A stretch of DNA of 64,000 nucleotides from positions 806,001 to 870,000 of the forward strand of contig CAWIMV010000001.1 of assembly GCA_963837325.1 (NCBI GenBank). The letters are read 5' to 3'. The DNA comes from CAVQKZ01 sp963837325 (GTDB lineage: Bacteria > Actinomycetota > Actinomycetes > Mycobacteriales > Jatrophihabitantaceae). Below are positions 1 to 8,945 of this stretch, in pieces. Below the pieces are notes generated by a model. It saw nothing but the letters and a program-made list of their open reading frames with translations, made no database searches and was not told where the DNA came from. A program made the translations under genes and the position numbers. Each line of letters begins with the position of its first letter. Positions within the stretch are counted from its first letter, which is position 1.

Positions 1-107
1 CGTGTTCGGGGACGACCGCCACCATGTCGGTTGTGGTTCCCCCTCACCGCCTCGGGCAAACCGGCAGCCCGTGTCGGCGAGCCAGCCCGGTAAGGCATGG
101 TGGAGCG

Positions 108-1100
108 GTGCCGGAAGAATCGTCGACCCAGCAGTCCGAAGGGACCTTCACCGTCCTGCTCGCGCTCGGCGCGAACGTCGGAGTCGCCCTGCTCAAGCTC
201 GCCGCGGGCCTGCTCACCGGATCGGGCGCGTTGCTGTCCGAGGCGGCCCACTCGTTCGGTGACAGCACGACGGAGATCTTGCTGCTGGTTGCCTTGCGCC
301 GCTCGGACAAGCCGGCCGACCGGGCCCACCCGTTCGGCTACGGCAAGGAACGCTACTTCTGGTCGCTGCTCGCCGCGGTGGCCATCTTCGTGTCCGGCGC
401 CGCGTTCTCCGTCTTCGAAGGTCTGCACACCATCCTCGGGCCGGAGGAGGAGAGCAAGGCGCTCTGGGTCAACTATCCGGTGCTGGCCCTGGCTCTGGTC
501 CTCGAAGGTGCTTCGTTCCGCAACGCGGCGCGGCGGGTGCGGGCCGAATCGGCGGTGCGGCACCAGAGCGTCGGCGAATACGTCCTCAAGCCCAATGATC
601 CGACGGTCAACAGCGTGGCGCTCGAGGACACCACCGCGATCGTGGGGCTGTTCATCGCCGCGGCCGGTGTCGGCCTGCACCAGATCACCGGCGCTCGGGT
701 GTGGGACGGCGTGGCATCCCTGGCCATCGGTGGATTGCTCCTGGTCGCGGCGTTTCTCCTGGCGCGCGCCTGCGAGGGTCTGCTGATCGGCCGGCAGGCC
801 GATGTCCAGCTGGTGCGCACGATCGAGGCCCGAATCGAAGCGCACGACGAGGTCGTCGACGTCGTTGACCTGCTCACGATGCTCGTCGGCACCGGCCGGA
901 TCCTGGTGTGCGCCCGGGTCGACTTCGTCGACACCACCTCGGCCGGCGATCTGGAACGGGCCTGCGTGCGCATCGACGCGCAATTGCGGGCCGAGTTCGC
1001 CGAGCTCGACGAGATCTTCATCCAACCCGCGCCGCGCGGTGATCCCAAGGTGCGCGAGCGGGTCCGAGCTCGCTACGGCCGGGCGCTGGCCGAGGAATAA
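108..1100 (+). CDS. Cation diffusion facilitator (CDF) metal exporter
   Basis: Membrane transporter that exports divalent metal, probably Zn2+, in exchange for protons. The protein has hydrophobic membrane segments from about residue 12 to 230 and a short cytosolic C-terminal CDF domain. The helix-2 metal motif is HSFGD (His48 and Asp52 from this start); the helix-5 site reads LEDTTA with Glu173/Asp174, the ED form I associate with the ZnT9/SLC30A9-like branch rather than the usual HxxxD. The GTG at 108 is preferred because the residues read from the upstream ATG at 24 look non-coding; neither start has a well-spaced ribosome site. About 330 residues, normal for the family. The 5' neighbourhood lies outside the window. 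Confidence 0.85.
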   Translation: MPEESSTQQSEGTFTVLLALGANVGVALLKLAAGLLTGSGALLSEAAHSFGDSTTEILLLVALRRSDKPADRAHPFGYGKERYFWSLLAAVAIFVSGAAFSVFEGLHTILGPEEESKALWVNYPVLALALVLEGASFRNAARRVRAESAVRHQSVGEYVLKPNDPTVNSVALEDTTAIVGLFIAAAGVGLHQITGARVWDGVASLAIGGLLLVAAFLLARACEGLLIGRQADVQLVRTIEARIEAHDEVVDVVDLLTMLVGTGRILVCARVDFVDTTSAGDLERACVRIDAQLRAEFAELDEIFIQPAPRGDPKVRERVRARYGRALAEE

Positions 1101-1146
1101 CAGCCGACGCGTGGGCTGAGTTGCACCAGCGAGGCACCATGGTCTG

Positions 1147-1989
1147 GTGCTCGACGCGGGCGTACACGACACCGACCTGACCGAGCTGCGCCGGCTGGTC
1201 GACGGCGGTGACGTCGTGGTGCTCTCCGGCGCGGGGCTTTCGACCGAATCCGGGATCCCCGACTATCGCGGGCCGTCAGGAGCACTGCGGCGCCACGCTC
1301 CGATGAACTTTCACGCCTTCGTGCACGACCCCGTAGCCCGGCACCGCTACTGGGCCCGCAGCTACCTCGGCTGGGCCCAGATCGCCGGGGCCCAGCCCAA
1401 CGACGGGCACCGCGCCGTCGCCGCGTTGCAGGCGGCGGGGGCGATCAGCGGCGTGATCACCCAGAACGTCGACGGCCTGCATCAGGCTGCCGGCACCAGC
1501 GACGTCATCGAGCTGCACGGTGGGCTGGACCGGACGGTGTGCCTCGGTTGCGGTGAGCGCAGTTCCCGACGCGTACTCGACGAGCGGCTGCGGGCGGCGA
1601 ACCCCGGCTTCGGCGCCGCGGTGGACGAGGTCAATCCTGATGGTGACGTTGAGCTGTCCGACGCCGAACTGGTCGGGTTCCGCATGGTCGAGTGCGAGCC
1701 TTGCGGCGGCGGGCCGTTGAAGCCCGATGTCGTCTTCTTCGGCGAGAACGTGCCGCGCGAGCGCGTGGAGCGCTGCTTTCGACTGGTCGAGCGCGCGCAG
1801 GCCGTATTGGTGCTCGGTTCGTCGCTCACCGTGCTTTCGGGGTTCCGGTTCGTGCGGCATGCCGCCCGCAACGGCGTTCGCGTCGCAATCGTCAACCAGG
1901 GTCCGACGCGCGGCGACCCACTCGCCGACGTCCGCGTCGACGGCCCACTCGGCACTGTCCTGCCCGGTCTGCTCGGTCTGCTCGGCTGA
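1147..1989 (+). CDS. Sir2-family NAD-dependent protein deacylase (sirtuin)
   Basis: Removes acyl groups from protein lysines using NAD+, giving nicotinamide and O-acyl-ADP-ribose. The NAD-binding motif GAGLSTESGIPDY is at residues 28-40, QNVDG at 106-110, and the catalytic His124 lies in ELHG. A structural zinc site is formed by Cys132/Cys135 and Cys183/Cys186. The wording of the first motif resembles class II (SIRT4-like) sirtuins. The GTG start leaves a 46-bp gap after the CDF gene, so the two could be co-transcribed. It converges on the GH4 gene with 9 bp between stops. Length (280 aa) is typical. The substrate cannot be inferred. Confidence 0.9.
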   Translation: MLDAGVHDTDLTELRRLVDGGDVVVLSGAGLSTESGIPDYRGPSGALRRHAPMNFHAFVHDPVARHRYWARSYLGWAQIAGAQPNDGHRAVAALQAAGAISGVITQNVDGLHQAAGTSDVIELHGGLDRTVCLGCGERSSRRVLDERLRAANPGFGAAVDEVNPDGDVELSDAELVGFRMVECEPCGGGPLKPDVVFFGENVPRERVERCFRLVERAQAVLVLGSSLTVLSGFRFVRHAARNGVRVAIVNQGPTRGDPLADVRVDGPLGTVLPGLLGLLG

Positions 1990-1998
1990 GGCGCGGCC

Positions 1999-3258
1999 TC
2001 AGAACTGGGGCAGGTGCTGCCGGTTCGCCTCCAGCAGGGCGTCCAGCAACGGCACCGCGATATCCCACTGCCGAACGAGCGGGTTGGCGACCAGCGCGCG
2101 AAGCGCGACCCGCCGATTGCCGGTCCGAGCCGCCTCGATCGTCAGCACCTCGTACGCCGTGACGACCTGCACCAGCCCGAGGAACTCCGGAGCGAGTGGG
2201 GCCACCGGCACAGGGTGCGCGCCGGCCAGGTCGACCATCGCCGGCACCTCGACCACGGCCTCGTCGGGCAGCCCGGCGATCGTGCCGTTGTTGCGCAGGT
2301 CCACATAGTGATGTCCGCCGTCGCCGGTGAGCAACGACGTGACCAGCGCGGCCGCCGCCTCGCTGTAGTACGCCCCGCCGCGCTGTTCGAGCAGTTCCGG
2401 CTTGCGGTCCAGCGCCGGGTCGGCGTACATCTCCAGCAGTTGGTTCTCGATCTCGAGCACGGCCTCGGCCCGCTGCGGGCCGGTGGCCTGGGCCTGCACC
2501 GCTCGGTCGGTGCAGTAGAAGTAGTGCAGGTAGTACGAAGGGATCGCGCCGAGTGTGCGCAGCAGATCGACCGGCAGGTCCACTTCGGCGGCAATCGCCT
2601 CGACCCGGCCGGGCTCGAGCAGTTCGGGCAGCCGGTCGACGCCGTCCACCAGCACTTGCCGGATCCAGGACAGGTGGTTCAGCCCCGCGTGGTCGAGGCG
2701 AACGCGGTCGGGGGCGACGCCGAACTGCCCGGCCAGCCGCCGTTGGAAACCGATTGCGACGTTGCACAGGCCCAGCGCCCGATGACCCTCGTCGAGCAGC
2801 GCACGGGTGACGATGCCGACCGGGTTGGTGAAGTCCACGATCCACGCGTCCGGCAGCGCGCGCTTGGCCACGACCTCGGCGATGCCGAGCACCACCGGCA
2901 CGGTGCGCAGCGCCTTGGCGAAGCCGCCGGGACCGGTGGTCTCCTGCCCGAGCAGCCCGAACTTGCCGGGTAGGGTCTCGTCGACGAGCCGGGCGCGCTG
3001 TCCGCCGACGCGCAGTTGGATCAGCACGGCGGAGGCGCCGTCGACCGCGTCGTCGAGTGACGTTGTGGTCACCAGCTGACCGCGGTAGCCCTGCCTGGCC
3101 AGAATCCGCTGCGCGAGGCTGCCGACCACCTCGAGCCGGTCGGGGTTGATGTCGTGCAGCACCAATTCGTCGACGGCGAGCACGTCGGCCCGGCGGGCGA
3201 ACCCCTCGATCAGCTCGGGCGTGTACGTGCTCCCGCCGCCGACTACCGCGATCTTCAT
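1999..3258 (-). CDS. GH4 family glycosidase, 6-phospho-beta-glucosidase type
   Basis: NAD+- and Mn2+-dependent hydrolase that cleaves a phosphorylated disaccharide by an oxidation-elimination mechanism known for family GH4. The N-terminal dinucleotide motif GGGSTYTP is at residues 7-14. The metal/specificity signature is Cys165-Asn166 (GLCNVAIG), the CN form found in 6-phospho-beta-glucosidases, with His195 in GLNHLSW. The usual length is about 420-440 aa; here 419. It is the last gene of a seven-gene operon: its ATG overlaps the upstream ATPase stop as ATGA. In most bacteria GH4 acts behind a PTS that supplies 6-phospho-sugar; here the partner is an ABC importer, so phosphorylation must come from a cytosolic kinase, two of which are encoded nearby (inference). 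Confidence 0.88.
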   Translation of the reverse strand: MKIAVVGGGSTYTPELIEGFARRADVLAVDELVLHDINPDRLEVVGSLAQRILARQGYRGQLVTTTSLDDAVDGASAVLIQLRVGGQRARLVDETLPGKFGLLGQETTGPGGFAKALRTVPVVLGIAEVVAKRALPDAWIVDFTNPVGIVTRALLDEGHRALGLCNVAIGFQRRLAGQFGVAPDRVRLDHAGLNHLSWIRQVLVDGVDRLPELLEPGRVEAIAAEVDLPVDLLRTLGAIPSYYLHYFYCTDRAVQAQATGPQRAEAVLEIENQLLEMYADPALDRKPELLEQRGGAYYSEAAAALVTSLLTGDGGHHYVDLRNNGTIAGLPDEAVVEVPAMVDLAGAHPVPVAPLAPEFLGLVQVVTAYEVLTIEAARTGNRRVALRALVANPLVRQWDIAVPLLDALLEANRQHLPQF

Positions 3259-4238
3259 GACAGCTCCGATTCCGCGACGTGACACGCGGCAGTGTGGGCC
3301 GGGGCGAGCAGGCGACCGGGTGGGGTGACCGTGGCGCACACGTCGATGGCCAGCGGGCACCGCCAACGGAACCGGCAACCCGGCGTCGGGTTGATGACAC
3401 GCGGTGGTTCACCGGTGTCGGACTCCGCTCCTACGGCGAGCGGCGCCCGCGGATCGGGAACGGCGGAAAGCAGTAGCTGGGTGTAGGGGTGCTTCGGGTT
3501 GGCCAGGACAGCTTCGGTCGGGCCGGCTTCGACGATGTGCCCGGCGTACATCACCAGCAGTCGGTCGGAGACGTAGCGGGCACTGGCGATGTCGTGGGTG
3601 ATGTAGAGGAACGAGACGTCCTCGTCCTGACGCAGCTTGGCCATCAGGTTGAGCAGCCCGATCCGGATCGAGACGTCGAGCATCGACACCGGCTCGTCGG
3701 CGAGAATCAGCGTCGGCCGGTACGCCAGGGCCTGGGCGAAGCCGATGCGCTGGCGTTGGCCGCCGCTGAGCTCGTAGGGATATCGGTCGAGGACGTCGGC
3801 CGCCGGGGTCAGCCCCACCGCTTCGACCACCCGCTCCGCCTCGGCCAAGCGCTGGGCTCGGTCGAGGTCGGGTCGGTGCAGCTTCAGCGCCCGCATGATC
3901 CCGTGTGAGACGCGGTACGCGGGGTTCAACGAGCTGAACGGGTCCTGGAACACCATGGGCACGTCGCTGCGGTAGGCCATGCTCTGGCGGCGCCTGCGCA
4001 TGCTCGCCAGCGTGCGGCCCTGGTAGCGGATCTCCCCGCTGGTCGGCGTGTACACGCGCGCCAGCAGTCGGGCGATAGTGCTCTTCCCGCTGCCGCTCTC
4101 GCCGACCAGCGCAACGATCTCCTTGCGATTGATGACGAGATCGGCGTCATCAACGGCGTGCAGCGTCTTGCGGGACAGGCTGCCGCCGACCTTGAAATGC
4201 TTGGTCAGCCCGTGGGTCTCGAGCAGGGGGGTTGTCAC
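3255..4238 (-). CDS. Opp/Dpp-type ABC transporter ATP-binding protein (second ATPase)
   Basis: Cytoplasmic ATPase of an oligopeptide/oligosaccharide-type importer. The Walker A motif GESGSGKST is at residues 46-54, the ABC signature LSGGQRQ at 157-163, and Walker B LILADEP at 177-183. A C-terminal oligo_HPY domain with the cysteine-rich CRFRWRCP segment marks the OppF/DppF branch. The GTG start at 4238 follows a strong GGAGGAGG ribosome site and overlaps the stop of the first ATPase as GTGA; the gene's own stop overlaps the GH4 start as ATGA. This tight coupling places the ATPase, its partner and the GH4 enzyme in one transcript. Confidence 0.92.
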   Translation of the reverse strand: MTTPLLETHGLTKHFKVGGSLSRKTLHAVDDADLVINRKEIVALVGESGSGKSTIARLLARVYTPTSGEIRYQGRTLASMRRRRQSMAYRSDVPMVFQDPFSSLNPAYRVSHGIMRALKLHRPDLDRAQRLAEAERVVEAVGLTPAADVLDRYPYELSGGQRQRIGFAQALAYRPTLILADEPVSMLDVSIRIGLLNLMAKLRQDEDVSFLYITHDIASARYVSDRLLVMYAGHIVEAGPTEAVLANPKHPYTQLLLSAVPDPRAPLAVGAESDTGEPPRVINPTPGCRFRWRCPLAIDVCATVTPPGRLLAPAHTAACHVAESELS

Positions 4239-5224
4239 GAACCGACCTCCTCCGCGGCTGGTTGCAGGACGTGCAGCAGGCAGCGCGAGCGGGCCGCGCC
4301 GACCTGGTACAGCTCTGGACTGACGGTCGAGCACTCGGCCTGCACGACCGGACACCGCGGATGGAAGCGGCAGCCGCTGGGCGGATTGGCCAGGTCGGGC
4401 GGGTTACCGGGAATGCCGGTGAGCTCTACCCGCGGACCGCGGATCGACGGGAACGCGTCGAGCAGCCCGCGGCTGTAGGGGTTCGCCGGCCGGTCGAACA
4501 CGGTGCGGGTCGGGCCCTCCTCGACCACGAGGCCGGCGTACATCACCAGCAACTGGTCGGAGAAGTGACTGACCAGGGACATGTCGTGAGTCACGAACAC
4601 GACGGCGAATCCGAGGCGTTGCTGCAACTGCTTGATCTGCACCATCAGCGAGCGCTGGGCCACCACGTCCAGCGCCGATGTCGGCTCGTCCATGATCACG
4701 AGATCGGGCGTGAACAGCAGTGCCATCGCAATCATCGCCCGCTGGCGCATGCCGCCGCTGAGCTGGTGCGGGTAGCTCTTCAGGTGGACCGGGTCGATGC
4801 CGACAAGCTTCATCACCTCGGCCGAGCGCTCTACCGTCTCGCGGTTCGAGGACTTCGCGTGCGTCTCGAGGGCGTCCTTGAACTGGGCGCCGATCGTCAG
4901 CACGGGATTCAGCGCGTTCATCGCGCTCTGCATGACCACGGACAGATCCCGCCAGCGCAGCACGTTGAGCTGCTTGTCCGTCATGGTGACCAGGTTCTGG
5001 CCCTTGAACTCGACGCTGCCGGCGGTGATCTCAGCCGGCGGGCTCAGCAGCCGGGCGATGGCGAAGAGCATCGTGGACTTGCCGCAGCCGGACTCGCCGA
5101 CGACGCCGACGAACTCACCCTGGCCGACCGTGAAGTCGACGCCGTCGACGGCGGCCACCAGGCCACGGTCGGTGGCGTACTCGACCTTGAGGCCGCGAAC
5201 CTCAAGCACCGGCGCGCTGGGCAT
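4235..5224 (-). CDS. Opp/Dpp-type ABC transporter ATP-binding protein (first ATPase)
   Basis: Partner ATPase of the same importer. Walker A GESGCGKST is at residues 43-51, the signature LSGGMRQR is in mid-protein and Walker B VIMDEP follows. The C-terminal oligo_HPY segment has the CRFHPRCP motif typical of OppD/DppD proteins. At 329 residues it is the family's normal size. The ATG lies inside the end of the upstream permease gene (23-bp overlap). As in other family-5 systems the two ATPases should form a heterodimer on the two permeases. Substrate class cannot be read from the ATPase; context suggests a beta-glycoside rather than a peptide. Confidence 0.92.
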   Translation of the reverse strand: MPSAPVLEVRGLKVEYATDRGLVAAVDGVDFTVGQGEFVGVVGESGCGKSTMLFAIARLLSPPAEITAGSVEFKGQNLVTMTDKQLNVLRWRDLSVVMQSAMNALNPVLTIGAQFKDALETHAKSSNRETVERSAEVMKLVGIDPVHLKSYPHQLSGGMRQRAMIAMALLFTPDLVIMDEPTSALDVVAQRSLMVQIKQLQQRLGFAVVFVTHDMSLVSHFSDQLLVMYAGLVVEEGPTRTVFDRPANPYSRGLLDAFPSIRGPRVELTGIPGNPPDLANPPSGCRFHPRCPVVQAECSTVSPELYQVGAARSRCLLHVLQPAAEEVGS

Positions 5225-6140
5225 GCCGCCTCCTCACTGGTCGCAGAGCGGGGTTGCTGATCTCGTCGAAGGCGTAGTTGATGAGCGCGAAGGAGACGCC
5301 CAACAGGGCGACGCACAACCCGGGCGCGATCGACCACAGCGGCATGCCGGTCTGCAGCGCCTGCTGGCTCTGCGACCAGTAGAGCATCGTGCCCCAGCTG
5401 ATCGAGTTGGGATCGCCCAGGCCGAGGAACTGCAGGCCGGCCGCGGTCAACACCGAATACAACGCAGCGCCGAGGAAGTTCGCCACGATCAGCGAGGTCA
5501 TCGTGGGCAGCACCTCGGCCACGATGACGTAGGACCGACGCTCGCCGCGGACTCGAGCGGATTCAAGAAAGTCCCGGTTGCGCAACGACAAGGTCTGCGC
5601 CCGCAACTGGTTGGCCCCGTACGACCAGCCGGTGACGACGAGCACGATGAGGATCACCAGCAACGTGCCTTTGCCGGCGTAGGTAGCGAAGATGATGATC
5701 AAGGGGAACGTCGGTATCACCAGGAAGATGCCGGTGACCATGGACAACACCTCGTCAGCGATCCCGCCGAGGTAACCCGCCGAGACGCCGATGAGCACGG
5801 ACAGCACGGTGGCGAACAGACCGGCGACGAGCGCGATGACCAGCGACTGCCGCGTTCCGTAGACGAGCTGGGCCCAGATGTCCTGGCCCAGCGAGGTGGT
5901 GCCGAGCCAATGGTGGGCCGACGGCTGGAGCCCGGGCGCGAAGGCGAGGTCGTTGGGATGGCGCACGGAGGTGAACAGCCCTGGCGCCACGGCCAGCACG
6001 CAGAAGATCAGGAACAGCACCAGCCCGACCATGGCCTTGCGGTTGCTGCGGACCGCGGTGATCAGCCCGGCCCCGCGCCGGCGCACCCGCGTGGTGGCGT
6101 CGCCCGCGGCCGCGGTGGTGTCGACCAGTAGTGCCGTCAT
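5202..6140 (-). CDS. Opp/Dpp-type ABC permease, DppC-like subunit
   Basis: Integral membrane subunit with an N-terminal transmembrane helix after a basic stretch (about residues 30-50), an extracellular segment (LGTTSLGQDIWAQL, the conserved DppC/OppC region), and five further helices containing the EAA-like loop (residues ARVRGERRSYVIVAEVLP). It pairs with the DppB-like permease encoded 5 bp upstream. The ATG at 6140 directly follows that gene's stop. Length 312 aa is slightly above the family average because of the N-terminal tail. Confidence 0.9.
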   Translation of the reverse strand: MTALLVDTTAAAGDATTRVRRRGAGLITAVRSNRKAMVGLVLFLIFCVLAVAPGLFTSVRHPNDLAFAPGLQPSAHHWLGTTSLGQDIWAQLVYGTRQSLVIALVAGLFATVLSVLIGVSAGYLGGIADEVLSMVTGIFLVIPTFPLIIIFATYAGKGTLLVILIVLVVTGWSYGANQLRAQTLSLRNRDFLESARVRGERRSYVIVAEVLPTMTSLIVANFLGAALYSVLTAAGLQFLGLGDPNSISWGTMLYWSQSQQALQTGMPLWSIAPGLCVALLGVSFALINYAFDEISNPALRPVRRRHAQRAGA

Positions 6141-6145
6141 CGCCG

Positions 6146-7135
6146 TCAGCCCTTCGCCCGGGCCCGCGGGTCGAGCCAGGCGATCGCGAAGTCACAGATC
6201 AACAAGGCCAGCAAGACGGCGACCGTGAACAACATGAACAGCGCCTGCATGAGCGGGTAGTCGCTGTTCTGCACGGCGTTGTAGAGCAGGTAGCCCAGGC
6301 CGGGGTAGTTGAACACGTACTCGACCAGGATCGCGCCGGAGATGACGAAGCCCAGCGACATCGCGAAGCCCGAGAGGTTGGGCAGGAACGCGTTGCGGGC
6401 GGCATAGGTGGACATGATGCGCCGGTTCGACAGCCCTTTGGCCCGACCCATGCGCACGTAGTCCTCTGACAGCGTCGTGATCATGTTGTTGCGCATGGTC
6501 AGGATCCAGCCGCCGATCGAGGTGATCAGGATCGTGGCGGCCGGGAGGATCGCATGCTTGAGGACGTTCTCGATGAAGCCGAGTGAGAACTCCGGCTGCA
6601 GATCGGTGTCGTAGTTGAAGTCGCTGGGCAGCAGCCCGTTCGTCCAGACCGAGAAGACCAGGATGAGCAGCAGGCCGACCCAGAAGTACGGCAGCGCAGA
6701 CGTGACGACGAACACCGGCGGCACCACCGAGTCGAGCTTGCCACCCCGTTTCCAGCCGGCGACGATGCCGATGAGCGAGCCCAGCAGGAACGCGAGAATC
6801 GTGGCCACGCCGACCAGCCCGAGCGTCCACGGCAGCGCCTGCTTGACGATCGTGCTCACCGGCTCGCCCAGCGTGGCCCCGATGGAGACGCCCCACCGGC
6901 CGGTCACCATGTTGCGGAGATATTCCAGGTACTGCATCACCACGTTCTGATGCGGCTTGAAGCCGAACGACGTCAGCATCTGCTCGAGCGCGGCCGGTGA
7001 TAGCCGGTGGTGGGTGCGATCGCGCAGCGCCTGCAGCGGGCTGCCGGGCATGAAGCGCGGGATGAAGAAGTTCAGGGTCAATGCCGCCCAGAGGGTGAGC
7101 ACGAAGAAGCCGAGGCGCCGCAGTACGTATCTCAT
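6146..7135 (-). CDS. Opp/Dpp-type ABC permease, DppB-like subunit
   Basis: Integral membrane subunit, 329 residues. It begins with the classic MRYVLRRLGFFVLTLWAAL first helix and has six predicted helices; the EAA-like loop YVRMGRAKGLSNRRIM before the last helices contacts the ATPases in known family members. The second gene product pairs with it as a heterodimeric channel. The start codon lies 45 bp downstream of the solute-binding protein stop, with no obvious terminator between them, so it belongs to the same operon. Confidence 0.9.
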   Translation of the reverse strand: MRYVLRRLGFFVLTLWAALTLNFFIPRFMPGSPLQALRDRTHHRLSPAALEQMLTSFGFKPHQNVVMQYLEYLRNMVTGRWGVSIGATLGEPVSTIVKQALPWTLGLVGVATILAFLLGSLIGIVAGWKRGGKLDSVVPPVFVVTSALPYFWVGLLLILVFSVWTNGLLPSDFNYDTDLQPEFSLGFIENVLKHAILPAATILITSIGGWILTMRNNMITTLSEDYVRMGRAKGLSNRRIMSTYAARNAFLPNLSGFAMSLGFVISGAILVEYVFNYPGLGYLLYNAVQNSDYPLMQALFMLFTVAVLLALLICDFAIAWLDPRARAKG

Positions 7136-7180
7136 GTCTGCCCGCCCTTCGTACTCACACTCGTGTCCGGCTCTAGCGTG

Positions 7181-8896
7181 CTACTGCGCCGACTTGGAGT
7201 ACACGTGCAGCAGCACCTGCTCCACGTCCGGGACGGCGAACGCCGACGGCTGGGCGTACGCGTCCTTCTCGGTCGGCCAGCCGGCGATGTCGCTGGTGTT
7301 GTACTGGAACCAGTCGACCGACTCCGTCGTCGGAATGATCGGGATGTCCTTCAGCATGGCCGCTTCCACCTTCTTGATGATCGACACCTGGCCGGCGTCG
7401 TCGGCCGAGGGGTACTGGTTGAACAACGCGTCGACGGTCGGGTTGTTGTACCGCTCGTAGTTGCTGTTGGCCTGCTTGCCGATCGGCGCGGAGTTCTTCG
7501 AGTGCAGGATCTCCCGCAGCTCGTAGTACGGGGTCGGGCCGCCCGGCTGGCTGTAGTAGGCCAGGTCGAAGTCACCGGTGAACAACCGGTTGTCGAAAGT
7601 CTGCGCGGCGAGGTCCTCCACGGTCAGGTCGATGCCGATGGGCTTGAGCTGCTGCTTGACGACGGCCAGCGAGGCGTCCCAGTCGGTGTAGCCGGTGACC
7701 GTGATGACGCTGAGCTTCAGCCGGTGGGACGTGGAGTACCCCGCGGTGCCCAGCGCCTGCTTTGCCTTGGTCAGATCCTGCTTGTCGAATCCCGCGGCGG
7801 AGACGGCGCCGGCGTCGTAGTACTTGTTGAACGTGGGCACGACGATGCCGCCCTGGTTGGCCGGCGGCTGCTGCCCGCCTTCGCCGATGGCCGAGATCTG
7901 CTGGCGATCGAGGGCGTAGGCGATGGCCTGGCGCACTCCGAGCTTGCTCGTGGCCGGGTGCGACGCGTCGAGGTTCGGATAGAGGGCGACCATCTGTACC
8001 GGCGGCGACCAGGTGTGGTTGTCCGGCGACTTCGACAGGTAGAAGCGCTTGATGTTCGGGATGAATTGGCTGCCCCACTGCGCCTTGCCGTTGGCCAGGT
8101 CGAGGTTGGCCGGGCCGTTGTCCAGGTAGGCCGGGTATTCGAGCTTCTGGATGTAGGGCTTGCCCGGTTGCCAGTACGACTTGTTCGCGACAAACTGGAT
8201 GTTGTTGGCCTTGCACGGGCTGACCTTGAACGGGCCGGTACCGACCGGGTTCTTATCGGGCCAGGTATCAGGATGAGCGGCTGCGGCACCGCTGCCGAAG
8301 ATGTGCTGCGGCACGATGCCGACCTGGTTGGCGAAGTTGAAGAAGTACGGCTGGGCCGGCTTGTCGAAGGTCATCGTGACCTGCTTGCCGTTCGCGGTCA
8401 CACTCTGCAACCCGGCCGCCGTCCACAGGGCATACAGGTCGGTCGAGGGCACCCGCTTCATGAGGTTGAAGGTGAACGCGACATCGGCCGCGCTGAACGG
8501 TTGCCCGTCGTTCCATTTGATGCCGTCGCGGACCGTGAACACGATCGATTTCTTGCCGGCGCCCCATCGGTAGGACGACGCCAACATCGGCGTTTCGGCC
8601 TGGTTTTTCAGCAGGTTCACGAAGACCAGCGGCTCGTAGACGAAGCCGATCGAGTAGCTGTTCACCGCCGGGTTTAACGGGTTGAACTGGCAGGTCCAGG
8701 TCTGGCCCTGCTCATTGGAGATGGTGAGCGTCCCGCCCTGCTTGTGATTGGCTTTGCCGACGCTGCTGCCTTCGGGCGCGCTCGACCCGCTGGGATTGGC
8801 GCTCGACTTCTTCTTCGCACTGGTGCACGCCGAGACGAGCAGTACCGTGGCGGCGACGACGGTGAATGCCTTGGTCGCCTTGCTGGTGCGCCTCAT
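7181..8896 (-). CDS. Family 5 extracellular solute-binding lipoprotein of the ABC importer
   Basis: Lipid-anchored receptor that delivers substrate to the permeases. The signal peptide MRRTSKATKAFTVVAATVLL ends in a lipobox LVSAC, followed by a Ser/Lys linker. The rest is an SBP_bac_5 fold; the typical phrases WNDGQPFSAADVAFTFN and VRQAIAYALDR are present. 571 residues, normal for the family. An AAAGGAG ribosome site precedes the ATG. Family-5 receptors bind peptides, nickel, or (for example in Thermotoga) oligosaccharides; with a GH4 glycosidase and sugar kinases as operon partners, a small beta-linked oligosaccharide is the more likely ligand. That is an inference from context only. Confidence 0.9.
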   Translation of the reverse strand: MRRTSKATKAFTVVAATVLLVSACTSAKKKSSANPSGSSAPEGSSVGKANHKQGGTLTISNEQGQTWTCQFNPLNPAVNSYSIGFVYEPLVFVNLLKNQAETPMLASSYRWGAGKKSIVFTVRDGIKWNDGQPFSAADVAFTFNLMKRVPSTDLYALWTAAGLQSVTANGKQVTMTFDKPAQPYFFNFANQVGIVPQHIFGSGAAAAHPDTWPDKNPVGTGPFKVSPCKANNIQFVANKSYWQPGKPYIQKLEYPAYLDNGPANLDLANGKAQWGSQFIPNIKRFYLSKSPDNHTWSPPVQMVALYPNLDASHPATSKLGVRQAIAYALDRQQISAIGEGGQQPPANQGGIVVPTFNKYYDAGAVSAAGFDKQDLTKAKQALGTAGYSTSHRLKLSVITVTGYTDWDASLAVVKQQLKPIGIDLTVEDLAAQTFDNRLFTGDFDLAYYSQPGGPTPYYELREILHSKNSAPIGKQANSNYERYNNPTVDALFNQYPSADDAGQVSIIKKVEAAMLKDIPIIPTTESVDWFQYNTSDIAGWPTEKDAYAQPSAFAVPDVEQVLLHVYSKSAQ

Positions 8897-8945
8897 CGTG
8901 ACGCTCCTTTCGTGGTGGTGCGGAATCGAGCGATCTGGTTGACGG